NCBI RefSeq assembly: GCF_030816075.1
Contig: NZ_JAUSXO010000001.1
Span: 682,001-746,000 of the forward strand
Reading direction: 5' to 3'
DNA length: 64,000 nt
Source of the DNA: Arthrobacter agilis
GTDB lineage: Bacteria; Actinomycetota; Actinomycetes; Actinomycetales; Micrococcaceae
Part shown: one piece after another, positions 11,044 to 18,531 of the stretch
How the letters are laid out: the number at the start of each line of letters is the position of its first letter
Numbering within the stretch: position 1 is the stretch's first letter
Notes under the pieces: generated by a model
What the model saw: only the letters and a program-made list of their open reading frames with translations
The model's database searches: none
Told to the model about the DNA's origin: nothing
Made by a program: the position numbers and the translations under genes

Positions 11044-12087
11044 GTGAAGGCGCTGTACAAATCCGGGGCGCATCCCGGCTTCGAACTCGTGGACCGCCCC
11101 GAACCCGAGGCAGGGTGGGGCGAGGTCAAGATCCGCGTCATCACCACGGGCATCTGCGGTACGGACCTCCATATCGAGAGCTGGGACGCCTGGGCGCAGG
11201 GCATGATCACCGCGCCCCTCATCCCCGGCCACGAGTTCTACGGCGAGGTCGTCGGCCTCGGCGACGGCGTCCGCGACATCAGGGTCGGAGACCGCGTCTC
11301 CGGCGAGGGGCACATCGTCTGCGGGATCTGCCGCAACTGCCGCGCGGGGCGCCGCCAGATGTGCATCCACACCTCGAGCGTCGGCGTGCAGCGCGACGGC
11401 GCGTTCGCCGAGTTCGTCGTCGTCCCCGAGACCAACGTGTGGGTGCACGACGCGACCATCACACCCGAGCTCGGCGCCGTCTTCGACCCCTTCGGCAACG
11501 CCGTGCACACCGCGCTCAGTTTCCCGCTCGTCGGCGAGGACGTGCTCATCACGGGCGCCGGCCCCATCGGGCTCATGGCCGTCGCCGTCGCCCGGCACGC
11601 GGGCGCCCGGAAGATCGCCATCACCGACGTCTCCGCCCCCCGCCTCGAACTCGCCCGCGGCGTCGGCGCCGATCTCGCCGTCGACGTCAGCCGCATGCGC
11701 GTCGCGGACGCCCAGCGCGAGCTCGGCATGAAGGAGGGCTTCGACATCGGGATGGAGATGTCCGGGCACGCGACCGCCCTGCCCGAGATGATCGACAACA
11801 TGAACCACGGCGGGAAGATCGCCATGCTGGGGCTGCCGTCCGGTCCCATCTCCATCGACTGGGGCAAGGTGGTCACGCATATGCTCACCCTCAAGGGCAT
11901 CTACGGACGGGAGATGTTCGAGACCTGGTACGCGATGAGCGCCATGCTGCAGTCCAACCGGACGCTGCGTGAGGCGGTCGCGTCCGTGGTCACCGACTGC
12001 CTGCCGGCCCACCGGTGGCAGGAGGGCTTTCGGACGGCGCGCGACGGCGCCAGCGGCAAAGTGGTCCTCGACTGGACCACCTTCTAG
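11044..12087 (+). CDS. tdh: L-threonine 3-dehydrogenase
   Basis: 347-residue zinc-dependent medium-chain dehydrogenase that oxidises L-threonine to 2-amino-3-ketobutyrate with NAD+. The catalytic zinc region is CGTDLHIE with GHEFYGEVV. The structural zinc cysteines lie in [15 protein letters not shown], and the NAD-binding Rossmann motif is [18 protein letters not shown]. The GTG start is chosen because it follows a GGAAGGA ribosome binding site and gives the usual length. kbl follows after 14 bases. The pair forms the threonine-to-glycine route, since the product is unstable and is best passed directly to Kbl. Confidence 0.96.
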   Translation: MKALYKSGAHPGFELVDRPEPEAGWGEVKIRVITTGICGTDLHIESWDAWAQGMITAPLIPGHEFYGEVVGLGDGVRDIRVGDRVSGEGHIVCGICRNCRAGRRQMCIHTSSVGVQRDGAFAEFVVVPETNVWVHDATITPELGAVFDPFGNAVHTALSFPLVGEDVLITGAGPIGLMAVAVARHAGARKIAITDVSAPRLELARGVGADLAVDVSRMRVADAQRELGMKEGFDIGMEMSGHATALPEMIDNMNHGGKIAMLGLPSGPISIDWGKVVTHMLTLKGIYGREMFETWYAMSAMLQSNRTLREAVASVVTDCLPAHRWQEGFRTARDGASGKVVLDWTTF

Positions 12088-12101
12088 GAAGCAGGAACAC
12101 C

Positions 12102-13376
12102 ATGTACGCAGCAGTCCGCGACCAGCTCGCCGGTGAACTCGACGACATCCGCAGCGCAGGCCTCTTCAAGCACGAGCGGCGCATCTCGTCGCCGCAGTCC
12201 AGCTCCATCACGGCGGGTGCGCAGGGCGCCCCCGACGCCCGGGTGCTGAACTTCTGCGCCAACAACTACCTCGGCCTCGCCGACCACCCGGACATCATCG
12301 CGGCCGCCAAGACGGCGCTCGACGAGCGCGGGTTCGGCATGGCCTCGGTGCGCTTCATCTGCGGCACGCAGGACCTGCACCTCGACCTCGAGCGGCGCGT
12401 CTCGCAGTTCCTCGGCACCGAGGACACCATCCTCTTCTCCTCCTGCTTCGACGCGAACGGCGGGGTCTTCGAATCGCTCCTCGGGGCAGAGGACGCCGTG
12501 ATCTCCGACGCCCTGAACCACGCGTCGATCATCGACGGCATCCGCCTCTCCAAGGCCCGGCGCTTCCGCTACGCGAACCGCGACATGGCGGACCTGGAGG
12601 CGAAACTGCAGGAGGCCTCCGATGCGCGGCGCCGCCTCATCGTGACCGACGGCGTCTTCTCCATGGACGGTTACCTCGCGCCCCTCGAGGCCATCTGCGA
12701 TCTCGCCGAGCGGTACGACGCGATGGTCATGGTCGACGACTCCCACGCCGTCGGCTTCATGGGCGCGACCGGCGCCGGCACACCCGAGCATGCGGGCGTC
12801 GCCCACCGGGTGGACATCTTCACGGGGACGTTCGGCAAGGCGCTCGGCGGGGCATCCGGCGGGTACGTCGCCGCCCGCGCCGAGATCGTGGCCCTGCTGC
12901 GCCAGCGGGCACGGCCCTACCTGTTCTCCAACTCCCTCGCCCCCTCGATCGTCGCGGCCACCCTCACCGCGCTGGACCTGGTGGAGAACAGCAGGGAGCT
13001 CCGCGAGACCCTCACCCGCAACGCGGCGCAGTTCCGCCGCCGCATGACGGAGGAGGGCTTCGACCTGCTGGCCGGCGAGCACGCGATCATCCCCGTGATG
13101 TTCGGCGACGCCGTCCTCGCCGCGCGGACCGCCGACGCGATGCTCGCGCACGGCGTCTTCGTCACCGCCTTCAGCTACCCCGTGGTCCCCAAGGGCGCCG
13201 CCCGCATCCGCGTGCAGCTCTCGGCCGCCCACACGGGGGACGACGTCGAGGCCTGCGTGCAGGCCTTCGTGGCCGCCCGCGCCGAGGTGGCACCGGAGGT
13301 CGGTGCCGACGCGGCCACGGAGCAGCAGGACCCCGCCGGTGCGGGCGCGCCGGGCGCCCACGTGGGCGGCGCCTGA
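12102..13376 (+). CDS. kbl: Glycine C-acetyltransferase (2-amino-3-ketobutyrate CoA ligase)
   Basis: 424-residue PLP enzyme of the alpha-oxoamine synthase family. It cleaves 2-amino-3-ketobutyrate with CoA into glycine and acetyl-CoA. The PLP lysine is Lys246 ([14 protein letters not shown]), and [11 protein letters not shown] carries the aspartate that contacts the pyridine nitrogen. It is about 25 residues longer than the enterobacterial enzyme because of an Ala/Gly/Glu-rich C-terminal tail. The short spacing from tdh supports co-transcription. The tail ends just before a tandem GC repeat. Confidence 0.96.
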   Translation: MYAAVRDQLAGELDDIRSAGLFKHERRISSPQSSSITAGAQGAPDARVLNFCANNYLGLADHPDIIAAAKTALDERGFGMASVRFICGTQDLHLDLERRVSQFLGTEDTILFSSCFDANGGVFESLLGAEDAVISDALNHASIIDGIRLSKARRFRYANRDMADLEAKLQEASDARRRLIVTDGVFSMDGYLAPLEAICDLAERYDAMVMVDDSHAVGFMGATGAGTPEHAGVAHRVDIFTGTFGKALGGASGGYVAARAEIVALLRQRARPYLFSNSLAPSIVAATLTALDLVENSRELRETLTRNAAQFRRRMTEEGFDLLAGEHAIIPVMFGDAVLAARTADAMLAHGVFVTAFSYPVVPKGAARIRVQLSAAHTGDDVEACVQAFVAARAEVAPEVGADAATEQQDPAGAGAPGAHVGGA

Positions 13377-13387
13377 CCCGGTCCCGC

Positions 13388-13475
13388 GACCGGCGCGGAC
13401 CGGGCCCGAGACCGGCGCGGACCGGGCCCGAGACCGGCGCGGACCGGGCCCGAGACCGGCGCGGACCGGGCCCGG
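13388..13475. repeat. Four tandem copies of a 22-bp GC-rich unit
   Basis: The unit gaccggcgcggaccgggccc plus two bases (ga) is repeated four times without interruption at 13388, 13410, 13432 and 13454. Only the last base of the final copy differs. It lies between the kbl stop and the next promoter. Each unit contains the self-complementary CGGGCCCG, so the array can form several alternative hairpins. There are no spacers, so it is not CRISPR. Confidence 0.9.
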
Positions 13476-13522
13476 GAGGACCGCTGCGTCCCGGGCGGGC
13501 ACCGGATGGGGGAGGCCCGCCC

Positions 13523-13528
13523 TAGGAT
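13523..13528 (+). promoter_or_regulatory. Leaderless-type -10 box (TAGGAT)
   Basis: TAGGAT ends 6 bases before ATG 13535, and the spacer has no Shine-Dalgarno. The same hexamer at the same distance precedes the gene at 15862. Confidence 0.65.
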
Positions 13529-13534
13529 GACGGG

Positions 13535-14632
13535 ATGACCTCCCTCGAGTGCGACGTCCTGATCATCGGCGGCGGGATCGCCGGGCTGTCCCTGGCGTCC
13601 GCGCTCGCCCCGTTCTCGAGCGTGGTCCTCGTGGAGGCCGAGGCGACGCTCGGGTACCACACGTCCTCGCGCTCCGCCCGGCAGCTCATCCCCAGCTACG
13701 GTCCCGAGCCGCTCCGGGACCTGACGCGCCGCACGCTCGACGTGCTCTCCGGTGTGCAGTCCTCCACCGGGCTCCCGCTCACCGTCCCGCGGTCCGTCCT
13801 GCTCATCGGGTCCGAGGCCGACGTCGCGGCGAAGGCGAATGCCGCCATGCGCCCCGTGGCCCGCGCCGAGGCCCTCGACCTGTGCCCGCAACTGCGCCCC
13901 GGCGCCTTCGAGGCCGCCGCCCTCGATACCGGCTGCGTCGGCACGGACACGGACCTGCTGCTGGAGTACCACCGGCGCAGCGCCGGCGACGACGGCGTGC
14001 TCATCCTCACGGGCGCACCCGTCACGTCCGCCCGGTACGACGGCGCCGGGTGGAGTGTGCGCGCCGGCTACCGCAGCATCAGCGCGGAGGTGGTGGTCGA
14101 TGCCGCCGGTGCGTGGGCCGACGGCGTCGCGTCCCTCTGCGGCGTCGCGCCGCAGGGCCTCGTGCCGCTGCGCCGGACGGCGGCGATCGTCTCGGCGACC
14201 GATGCGCCCCCGGTCGGCACACCCATGGTGGCGGCCGCCGACGACTCGTTCTACTACCGCCCGGACGCCGCCGGCGTCCTGATCTCCCCGTGTGAGGCGG
14301 AGCCGTCGGACCCGGGCGACGCGCAGCCCCACCCGGGGGACGTCGAGCGGCTCGTGGAGCACCTGGCCACCGTCACCACCCTCGGCATCACCTCGGTGCA
14401 GCGGTCCTGGACGGGGCTGCGGACACAGCGAGAGTCCGGGCTGCCCGTGGTCGGCTTCGATAACGCGCATCCCGGTTTCTTCTGGCTCGCCGGCCAGGGG
14501 GGCTACGGCTTCCAGACGTCGTCGGGCATCGCCGAACTGGCGGCGGTCCTGCTCACGGGTGCCGATCCCGCCGATCTGGGCGCCGACCCCGGCAGCATCG
14601 CGGCCGCCGCCACGGCGCTGCGGCCGGCCTGA
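13535..14632 (+). CDS. FAD-dependent oxidoreductase (DAO family)
   Basis: 365 residues. The N-terminal dinucleotide motif is CDVLIIGGGIAGLSLASAL, followed by the acidic ribose-binding Glu (VVLVEAE) and HTSSRSARQL, where related amine oxidases contact or covalently hold FAD. The C-terminal block SWTGLRTQRESGLPVVG, then HPGFFWLAGQGGYGFQTS, fits the DAO fold of glycine oxidase, sarcosine oxidase and D-amino-acid dehydrogenase. It sits after tdh-kbl, which makes glycine, but it has its own promoter, so a glycine-oxidase role is only a guess. The electron acceptor is unknown. Confidence 0.88.
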   Translation: MTSLECDVLIIGGGIAGLSLASALAPFSSVVLVEAEATLGYHTSSRSARQLIPSYGPEPLRDLTRRTLDVLSGVQSSTGLPLTVPRSVLLIGSEADVAAKANAAMRPVARAEALDLCPQLRPGAFEAAALDTGCVGTDTDLLLEYHRRSAGDDGVLILTGAPVTSARYDGAGWSVRAGYRSISAEVVVDAAGAWADGVASLCGVAPQGLVPLRRTAAIVSATDAPPVGTPMVAAADDSFYYRPDAAGVLISPCEAEPSDPGDAQPHPGDVERLVEHLATVTTLGITSVQRSWTGLRTQRESGLPVVGFDNAHPGFFWLAGQGGYGFQTSSGIAELAAVLLTGADPADLGADPGSIAAAATALRPA

Positions 14633-14764
14633 GAGGTGCCCGGACCGGGCCTGCGCCGGGAATGAGCCGGGAATGAACCGGGTCCCGACCCTTGCCGACC
14701 GGGCTGCCCGCCCGCAACGGGTGGCCCTGCGCCGCGCCGCCCGCCCGGGCCTCCGTCGTTTCCG

Positions 14765-14842
14765 TAGAGTAGTGGCCGGAGGCAGCCCCGGTACGCCGGC
14801 GGCGGGCCTGGTCATCGCAGGATCATCCGCCGCAGTGGCGGA
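14765..14842 (+). promoter_or_regulatory. -10 box and leader hairpin of the CDF transporter gene
   Basis: TAGAGT at 14765-14770 would start a leader of about 86 nt. Within it, TCCGCC (14826-14831) and GGCGGA (14837-14842) form a small hairpin 20 bases before the ATG. No metal-box sequence is recognisable. Confidence 0.4.
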
Positions 14843-14862
14843 CTCATCGAACGGAACGGATC

Positions 14863-15852
14863 ATGTCAGCAAGTGGAGGCAACAAGGCGATCGTCGCGGC
14901 CCTGGCCGCGAACCTCACGATCGCCGCGCTCAAGTTCGTGGCCTTCGCGCTCACGCGCTCCTCGTCCATGCTCGCCGAGGGCATCCACTCCGTCGCGGAT
15001 TCGGGCAACCAGGTCCTCCTGCTGGTCGGCGGCAAACGGTCCAGGCGGCAGGCGAGTGCCGAGCATCCCTTCGGCTACGGCCGTGAACGGTACATCTACG
15101 CCTTCATCGTCTCCATCGTCCTGTTCAGCGTCGGAGGCCTCTTCGCGCTGTACGAGGCCTATCACAAGTACCAGGACCCGCACCCCATCGAGGGCCCCTT
15201 CTGGTGGGTGCCGCTCGCGGTCCTGATCGGCGCGATCATCGCCGAGTCGTTCTCGCTCCGCACCGCCATCAAGGAGTCCAACCACACGCGCGGCGGCATG
15301 GGCTGGGTGCGCTTCGTGCGCACCGCCAAGTCGCCCGAACTGCCGGTGATCCTCCTCGAGGACCTCGGCGCGCTCGTGGGCCTCGCGTTCGCGCTGGTCG
15401 GTGTCTCCATGACGCTGCTCACCGACAACGGCCTCTGGGACGCGGCGGGCACCGCGATGATCGGCCTGCTCCTCGTGGCCATCGCCGCCATCCTCGCCAT
15501 CGAGACCAAGAGCCTGCTCCTCGGGGAATCGGCGACCGCCGCGGACGTCGCGAAGATCGAGGCCGCCATCAGCAACGGCGGCTCCACGCGCATCATCCAC
15601 CTGAAGACCCTGCACCTCGGCCCGGACGAACTGCTCGTCGCCGCCAAGATCACGGTCGGGAGCCGCGAGAGCGGCGAGCAGATCGCGGCGGACATCAACA
15701 GTGCCGAGGAGCGCGTCCGGGCCGCCGTACCCATCGCCACGGCCATCTACCTGGAGCCCGATCTGTTCCATCCCGCGGCCGCCGCGACGCCCTCAGCGAA
15801 CGGGAACCCTCCAGAGGTCGCACCGGGCGGCGACCCGTCGCGGCGGGTCTAG
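14863..15852 (+). CDS. Cation diffusion facilitator (CDF) transporter
   Basis: 329-residue CDF-family metal/proton antiporter, probably exporting Zn2+ or a similar divalent metal. The TM2 metal site EGIHSVADSGNQVLLL (HxxxD) and the TM5 region with LLEDLGALVGLAFAL (second E/D site) are present. There are six predicted membrane segments and a cytoplasmic C-terminal domain ending in IYLEPDLFHP. The long TM3-TM4 stretch and the RTAKSPELPVILLEDLGAL motif resemble the SLC30A9-like subfamily. The start ATG follows a weak ribosome binding site. The stop codon TAG is part of the -10 box for the next gene. Confidence 0.9.
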   Translation: MSASGGNKAIVAALAANLTIAALKFVAFALTRSSSMLAEGIHSVADSGNQVLLLVGGKRSRRQASAEHPFGYGRERYIYAFIVSIVLFSVGGLFALYEAYHKYQDPHPIEGPFWWVPLAVLIGAIIAESFSLRTAIKESNHTRGGMGWVRFVRTAKSPELPVILLEDLGALVGLAFALVGVSMTLLTDNGLWDAAGTAMIGLLLVAIAAILAIETKSLLLGESATAADVAKIEAAISNGGSTRIIHLKTLHLGPDELLVAAKITVGSRESGEQIAADINSAEERVRAAVPIATAIYLEPDLFHPAAAATPSANGNPPEVAPGGDPSRRV

Positions 15853-15855
15853 GAT
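15850..15855 (+). promoter_or_regulatory. Leaderless-type -10 box (TAGGAT) overlapping a stop codon
   Basis: TAGGAT begins with the TAG stop of the CDF gene and ends 6 bases before ATG 15862. Stop and promoter share three bases, so the KhtT-like gene can be transcribed independently of the transporter upstream. Confidence 0.62.
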
Positions 15856-15861
15856 GAGCGC

Positions 15862-16344
15862 ATGAACGTCATCGAAACACGCCTTCCCGGCATCGGAGTG
15901 CGGCGGGAGATCGTCACGGGCTCCGGTCGCAGGGTGGGGATCGTCGCCCAGCGCGACGGTGATCTGGACCTCATCATCTCGAAGGCGAGCGACCCGGATG
16001 CCTGTGTCGCCTCCATCCCGCTGACCCCCGACGAGGCCGCGACGATCGGCAACCTCCTCGGCTCGCGGCAGCTCGTCGCCCAGCTGACGGAGGAGCACCG
16101 CGATCTCCCGGGAGTCTCCACGCGGCAGTTCCTGATCGAGCGCGGGTCGCCCTTCGACGGCCGGCCCCTCGCGGACACGCGCATGCGCTCCCGCTCGGGT
16201 GCCTCGCTCGTCGCCGTCCTCCGCTCGGGCCAGGTGCAGGCCTCGCCGACACCCGATTTCACCCTCACCGCGGGCGATCTGCTGGTGGTGGTGGGTACCT
16301 CCGAGGGCCTCGACGCCGCGGCGGACATCCTGCGCAACGGCTGA
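15862..16344 (+). CDS. KhtT-like TrkA-C regulatory subunit
   Basis: 160-residue cytoplasmic protein. Its C-terminal half is a TrkA-C (RCK_C) domain: GRPLADTRMRSRSGASLVAV, then SPTPDFTLTAGDLLVVVGT, then SEGLDAAADIL. The N-terminal half (IETRLPGIGVRREIVTGSG) matches proteins such as KhtT that gate K+/H+ antiporters. The membrane antiporter follows only 7 bases later, so the two should form a two-gene, two-subunit system like Bacillus KhtTU. In such systems the RCK_C domain senses nucleotides or pH. The sensed ligand here is unknown. Confidence 0.86.
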   Translation: MNVIETRLPGIGVRREIVTGSGRRVGIVAQRDGDLDLIISKASDPDACVASIPLTPDEAATIGNLLGSRQLVAQLTEEHRDLPGVSTRQFLIERGSPFDGRPLADTRMRSRSGASLVAVLRSGQVQASPTPDFTLTAGDLLVVVGTSEGLDAAADILRNG

Positions 16345-16351
16345 GCCGCCT

Positions 16352-17554
16352 GTGCACACGACCGCCCTGACCCTGATCGAACTCGGCGCGATCCTGCTGT
16401 TCCTCGGTATCCTCGGGCGGCTCGCCGGCCGGATCGGGCTCTCGCCGATCCCGCTCTACCTCATCGGAGGCCTGTTCTTCGGGCAGGGCGGGTTCATCGA
16501 GCTCGAGGGCGTCCTCGACTTCAGCGAGGTCGCCAGCGAGATCGGCATCGTCCTGCTGCTGCTCATGCTCGGCCTCGAATACACCGCGAAGGAACTCGTC
16601 ACCGGTCTGCGCCAGTCATGGCTGGCCGGGATCGTGGACTTCGTCCTCAACTTCACGCCGGGCGCCCTCGTCGCCGTCGTCCTCGGCTGGGGGCCCGTCG
16701 CCGCCCTCGTCATGGGCGGCGTCACCTACATCTCGTCGTCGGGGATCGCCGCGAAAGTCATCGGCGACCTCGGCCGGCTCGGCAACCGCGAGACGCCCAC
16801 GGTCCTCGCGATCCTCGTCTTCGAGGACCTCGCCATGGCCATCTACCTGCCGGTGCTCACGGCGGTCCTCGCCGGGCTCAGTTTCGCCGGCGGCCTCGGA
16901 ACCGTCGGCATCTCCCTGCTCGTGGTCACGCTCGTGCTCGTCATCGCCCTGCGGTGGGGGAACATCGTCTCCGCCGTCGTCGACAGCACCGACCGTGAGG
17001 TGTTCCTCCTGACCCTGATCGGCGCGGCCCTCCTCGTCGCCGGACTGGCCTCCGCCCTGCAGGTCTCGGCGGCCGTCGGCGCGTTCCTGCTCGGCATCGC
17101 GATCTCCGGCGCGACGGCGGAGAACGCCGCGCGCGTCCTGGAACCCCTCAGGGACCTCTTCGCGGCCATCTTCTTCGTCGTGTTCGGGCTGAACACCGAT
17201 CCGTCCTCCATCCCTCCCGTGCTCGGCGTCGCCCTGCTCCTGGCCGTGGTGACCTCGGCGACCAAGATCGCGACCGGCTGGTGGGCCGCCGGGCGGCAGG
17301 GGATCGGGCGGATGGGGCGGGCGCGTGCCGGCACGGCGCTCGTGGCGCGCGGCGAGTTCTCGATCGTCATCGCCGGTCTCGCGGTGACCTCCGGGGCCGT
17401 GCTCCCCGAACTGGCCGCGCTGGCCACCACGTACGTGCTCCTCATGGCCGTCCTCGGCCCGGTACTGGCGCGGCTCGCCGAACCGGGCATGGAACTGGCC
17501 GAACGCCTGTCGAGCCGGCGCCTGCGGACGGTTCCGACCGCCGAGAGCACCTGA
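16352..17554 (+). CDS. CPA2-type cation/proton antiporter (KhtU-like)
   Basis: 400-residue membrane protein with about 12 hydrophobic segments from GTG 16352. It belongs to the Na+/H+ exchanger (CPA2, KefB/KhtU) fold: LGRLAGRIGLSPIPLYLIGG at the N-terminus, the unwound-helix region TYISSSGIAAKVIGDLGRLG followed by the conserved LVFEDLAMAIYLP with the ion-coupling ED pair, and FAAIFFVVFGLNTDP. It lacks the C-terminal TrkA-N domain of Kef proteins, consistent with control by the separate subunit encoded just upstream. Likely role: K+ or other monovalent cation efflux in pH, osmotic or electrophile stress. Confidence 0.9.
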   Translation: MHTTALTLIELGAILLFLGILGRLAGRIGLSPIPLYLIGGLFFGQGGFIELEGVLDFSEVASEIGIVLLLLMLGLEYTAKELVTGLRQSWLAGIVDFVLNFTPGALVAVVLGWGPVAALVMGGVTYISSSGIAAKVIGDLGRLGNRETPTVLAILVFEDLAMAIYLPVLTAVLAGLSFAGGLGTVGISLLVVTLVLVIALRWGNIVSAVVDSTDREVFLLTLIGAALLVAGLASALQVSAAVGAFLLGIAISGATAENAARVLEPLRDLFAAIFFVVFGLNTDPSSIPPVLGVALLLAVVTSATKIATGWWAAGRQGIGRMGRARAGTALVARGEFSIVIAGLAVTSGAVLPELAALATTYVLLMAVLGPVLARLAEPGMELAERLSSRRLRTVPTAEST

Positions 17555-17570
17555 CCGGACGCCCGGCCCG

Positions 17571-18485
17571 CTAGTCGTCGAGGATCTTGCCGATCGGTTC
17601 GCGCTTCTCGGCCTGGAACGTGTCCTCCTCGCGGCCGTACGCCCAGTAGCCGGAGAGGGAGACCTGCGAGCGCGCCAGTCCCCTGTCCCTGAACAGGACG
17701 TCGCGGAGCGCCTTCATCGCACCCCGCTCGCCGTGCACGAACGCGTCGACGCGCCCGTCGGGCCACGGCCCGTCGGCGACGGCGTCCGCGAGCAGCGTCG
17801 TCGTCCCCGCCGCCTGCCCGTCCCGGAACAGCCAGTGCAGCTCGAGGCCCGCGGGGGCCCGGAGCGGGATGACGTCGGCGGCACCGTCCACCTCCAGGTA
17901 CGCGTGCCCCACGGCGGCAGGGTGTAGCGCTTCGATGCCTGCGGCGACGGCCGGCAGGGCGGAGTCGTCGCCCACGAAGAGGTGCCAGTCGGCGTCCTGG
18001 TCGGGGGACCATTTGCCCGAGGGGCCCATCAGCACGAGGCTGTCACCCGGTACCGCGGCCGCCGCCCACGGCCCGGCGATCCCCGCGTCCCCGTGCACCA
18101 CGAAGTCGATGGCCAGCCGCCGGGAGGCGCGGTCGAGCCAGCGGATGGTGTAGGTCCGCTTCACGGGGCGGTCGCCCGGAGCCAGTTCGTCCTTCAGCGC
18201 CGCGAGATCGTAGGGCGGCACCAGTCCGAGCCTCGGCTTGGCGAAGAGCAGCTTGGCGTACTTGTCCGTCGCCTCGCAGTCCTGCAGGTCGGCGAACCCG
18301 GGCCCGCCCGCCACGACCCGCACGAGGTGCGGGCTGAGCCACCGGGTCTCCTGCACGGTGAGGACCGCCTGCGGACGCGGGGCCTTGCGGTGCGGTGCGG
18401 CGTCAGGTGCGGCCGGCGGCGACGCCGGTGAAGGATCGGGGGCGGGAACGGGCGAGGGAACGGGCGAGGGAACAGGCGAGGACAC
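17571..18485 (-). CDS. Siderophore-interacting protein (ferric-siderophore reductase, ViuB/SIP family)
   Basis: 304-residue flavoprotein that releases iron from imported siderophores by reduction. The FAD-binding RTYTIRWLD and the substrate/NADPH-side SIP domain are clear: GHAYLEVDGAADVIPL, then DAFVHGERGAMKALRDVLF, then LSGYWAYGREEDTFQAEKRE. The first 35 residues are a Pro/Ser/Ala low-complexity extension partly encoded by a 12-bp tandem repeat. The GTG start therefore might be downstream of the true domain boundary by choice of annotation. A DtxR/IdeR-like box lies 27 bases upstream, which fits iron repression. It converges on the antiporter gene. Confidence 0.92.
   Translation of the reverse strand: MSSPVPSPVPSPVPAPDPSPASPPAAPDAAPHRKAPRPQAVLTVQETRWLSPHLVRVVAGGPGFADLQDCEATDKYAKLLFAKPRLGLVPPYDLAALKDELAPGDRPVKRTYTIRWLDRASRRLAIDFVVHGDAGIAGPWAAAAVPGDSLVLMGPSGKWSPDQDADWHLFVGDDSALPAVAAGIEALHPAAVGHAYLEVDGAADVIPLRAPAGLELHWLFRDGQAAGTTTLLADAVADGPWPDGRVDAFVHGERGAMKALRDVLFRDRGLARSQVSLSGYWAYGREEDTFQAEKREPIGKILDD
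18444..18479. repeat. 12-bp tandem repeat inside the SIP N-terminus
   Basis: The unit gggaacgggcga occurs three times in a row (third copy with one change). On the minus strand it encodes the PVPSPVPSPVPA stretch at the start of the siderophore-interacting protein. Length variation here would only change a disordered tail. Confidence 0.85.
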
Positions 18486-18511
18486 GGGGAGGCGCTTCTT
18501 TCGACAGGGGG

Positions 18512-18525
18512 TCAGGCCACCCTAA
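18512..18525 (-). promoter_or_regulatory. DtxR/IdeR-type iron box upstream of the SIP gene
   Basis: On the minus strand TTAGG-GTGG-CCTGA has the AGG-N4-CCT core of DtxR/IdeR operators. Extended over 19 bases it matches the actinobacterial consensus TTAGGTTAGSCTAACCTAA at about 13 positions. It sits 27 bases before the start of an iron-acquisition gene, the expected place for iron-dependent repression. Confidence 0.6.
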
Positions 18526-18531
18526 CAAGGT

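Noticed and set aside
13388-13475. CRISPR array
   Set aside because: The 22-bp units are directly adjacent with no spacers, and no cas gene is in the window.
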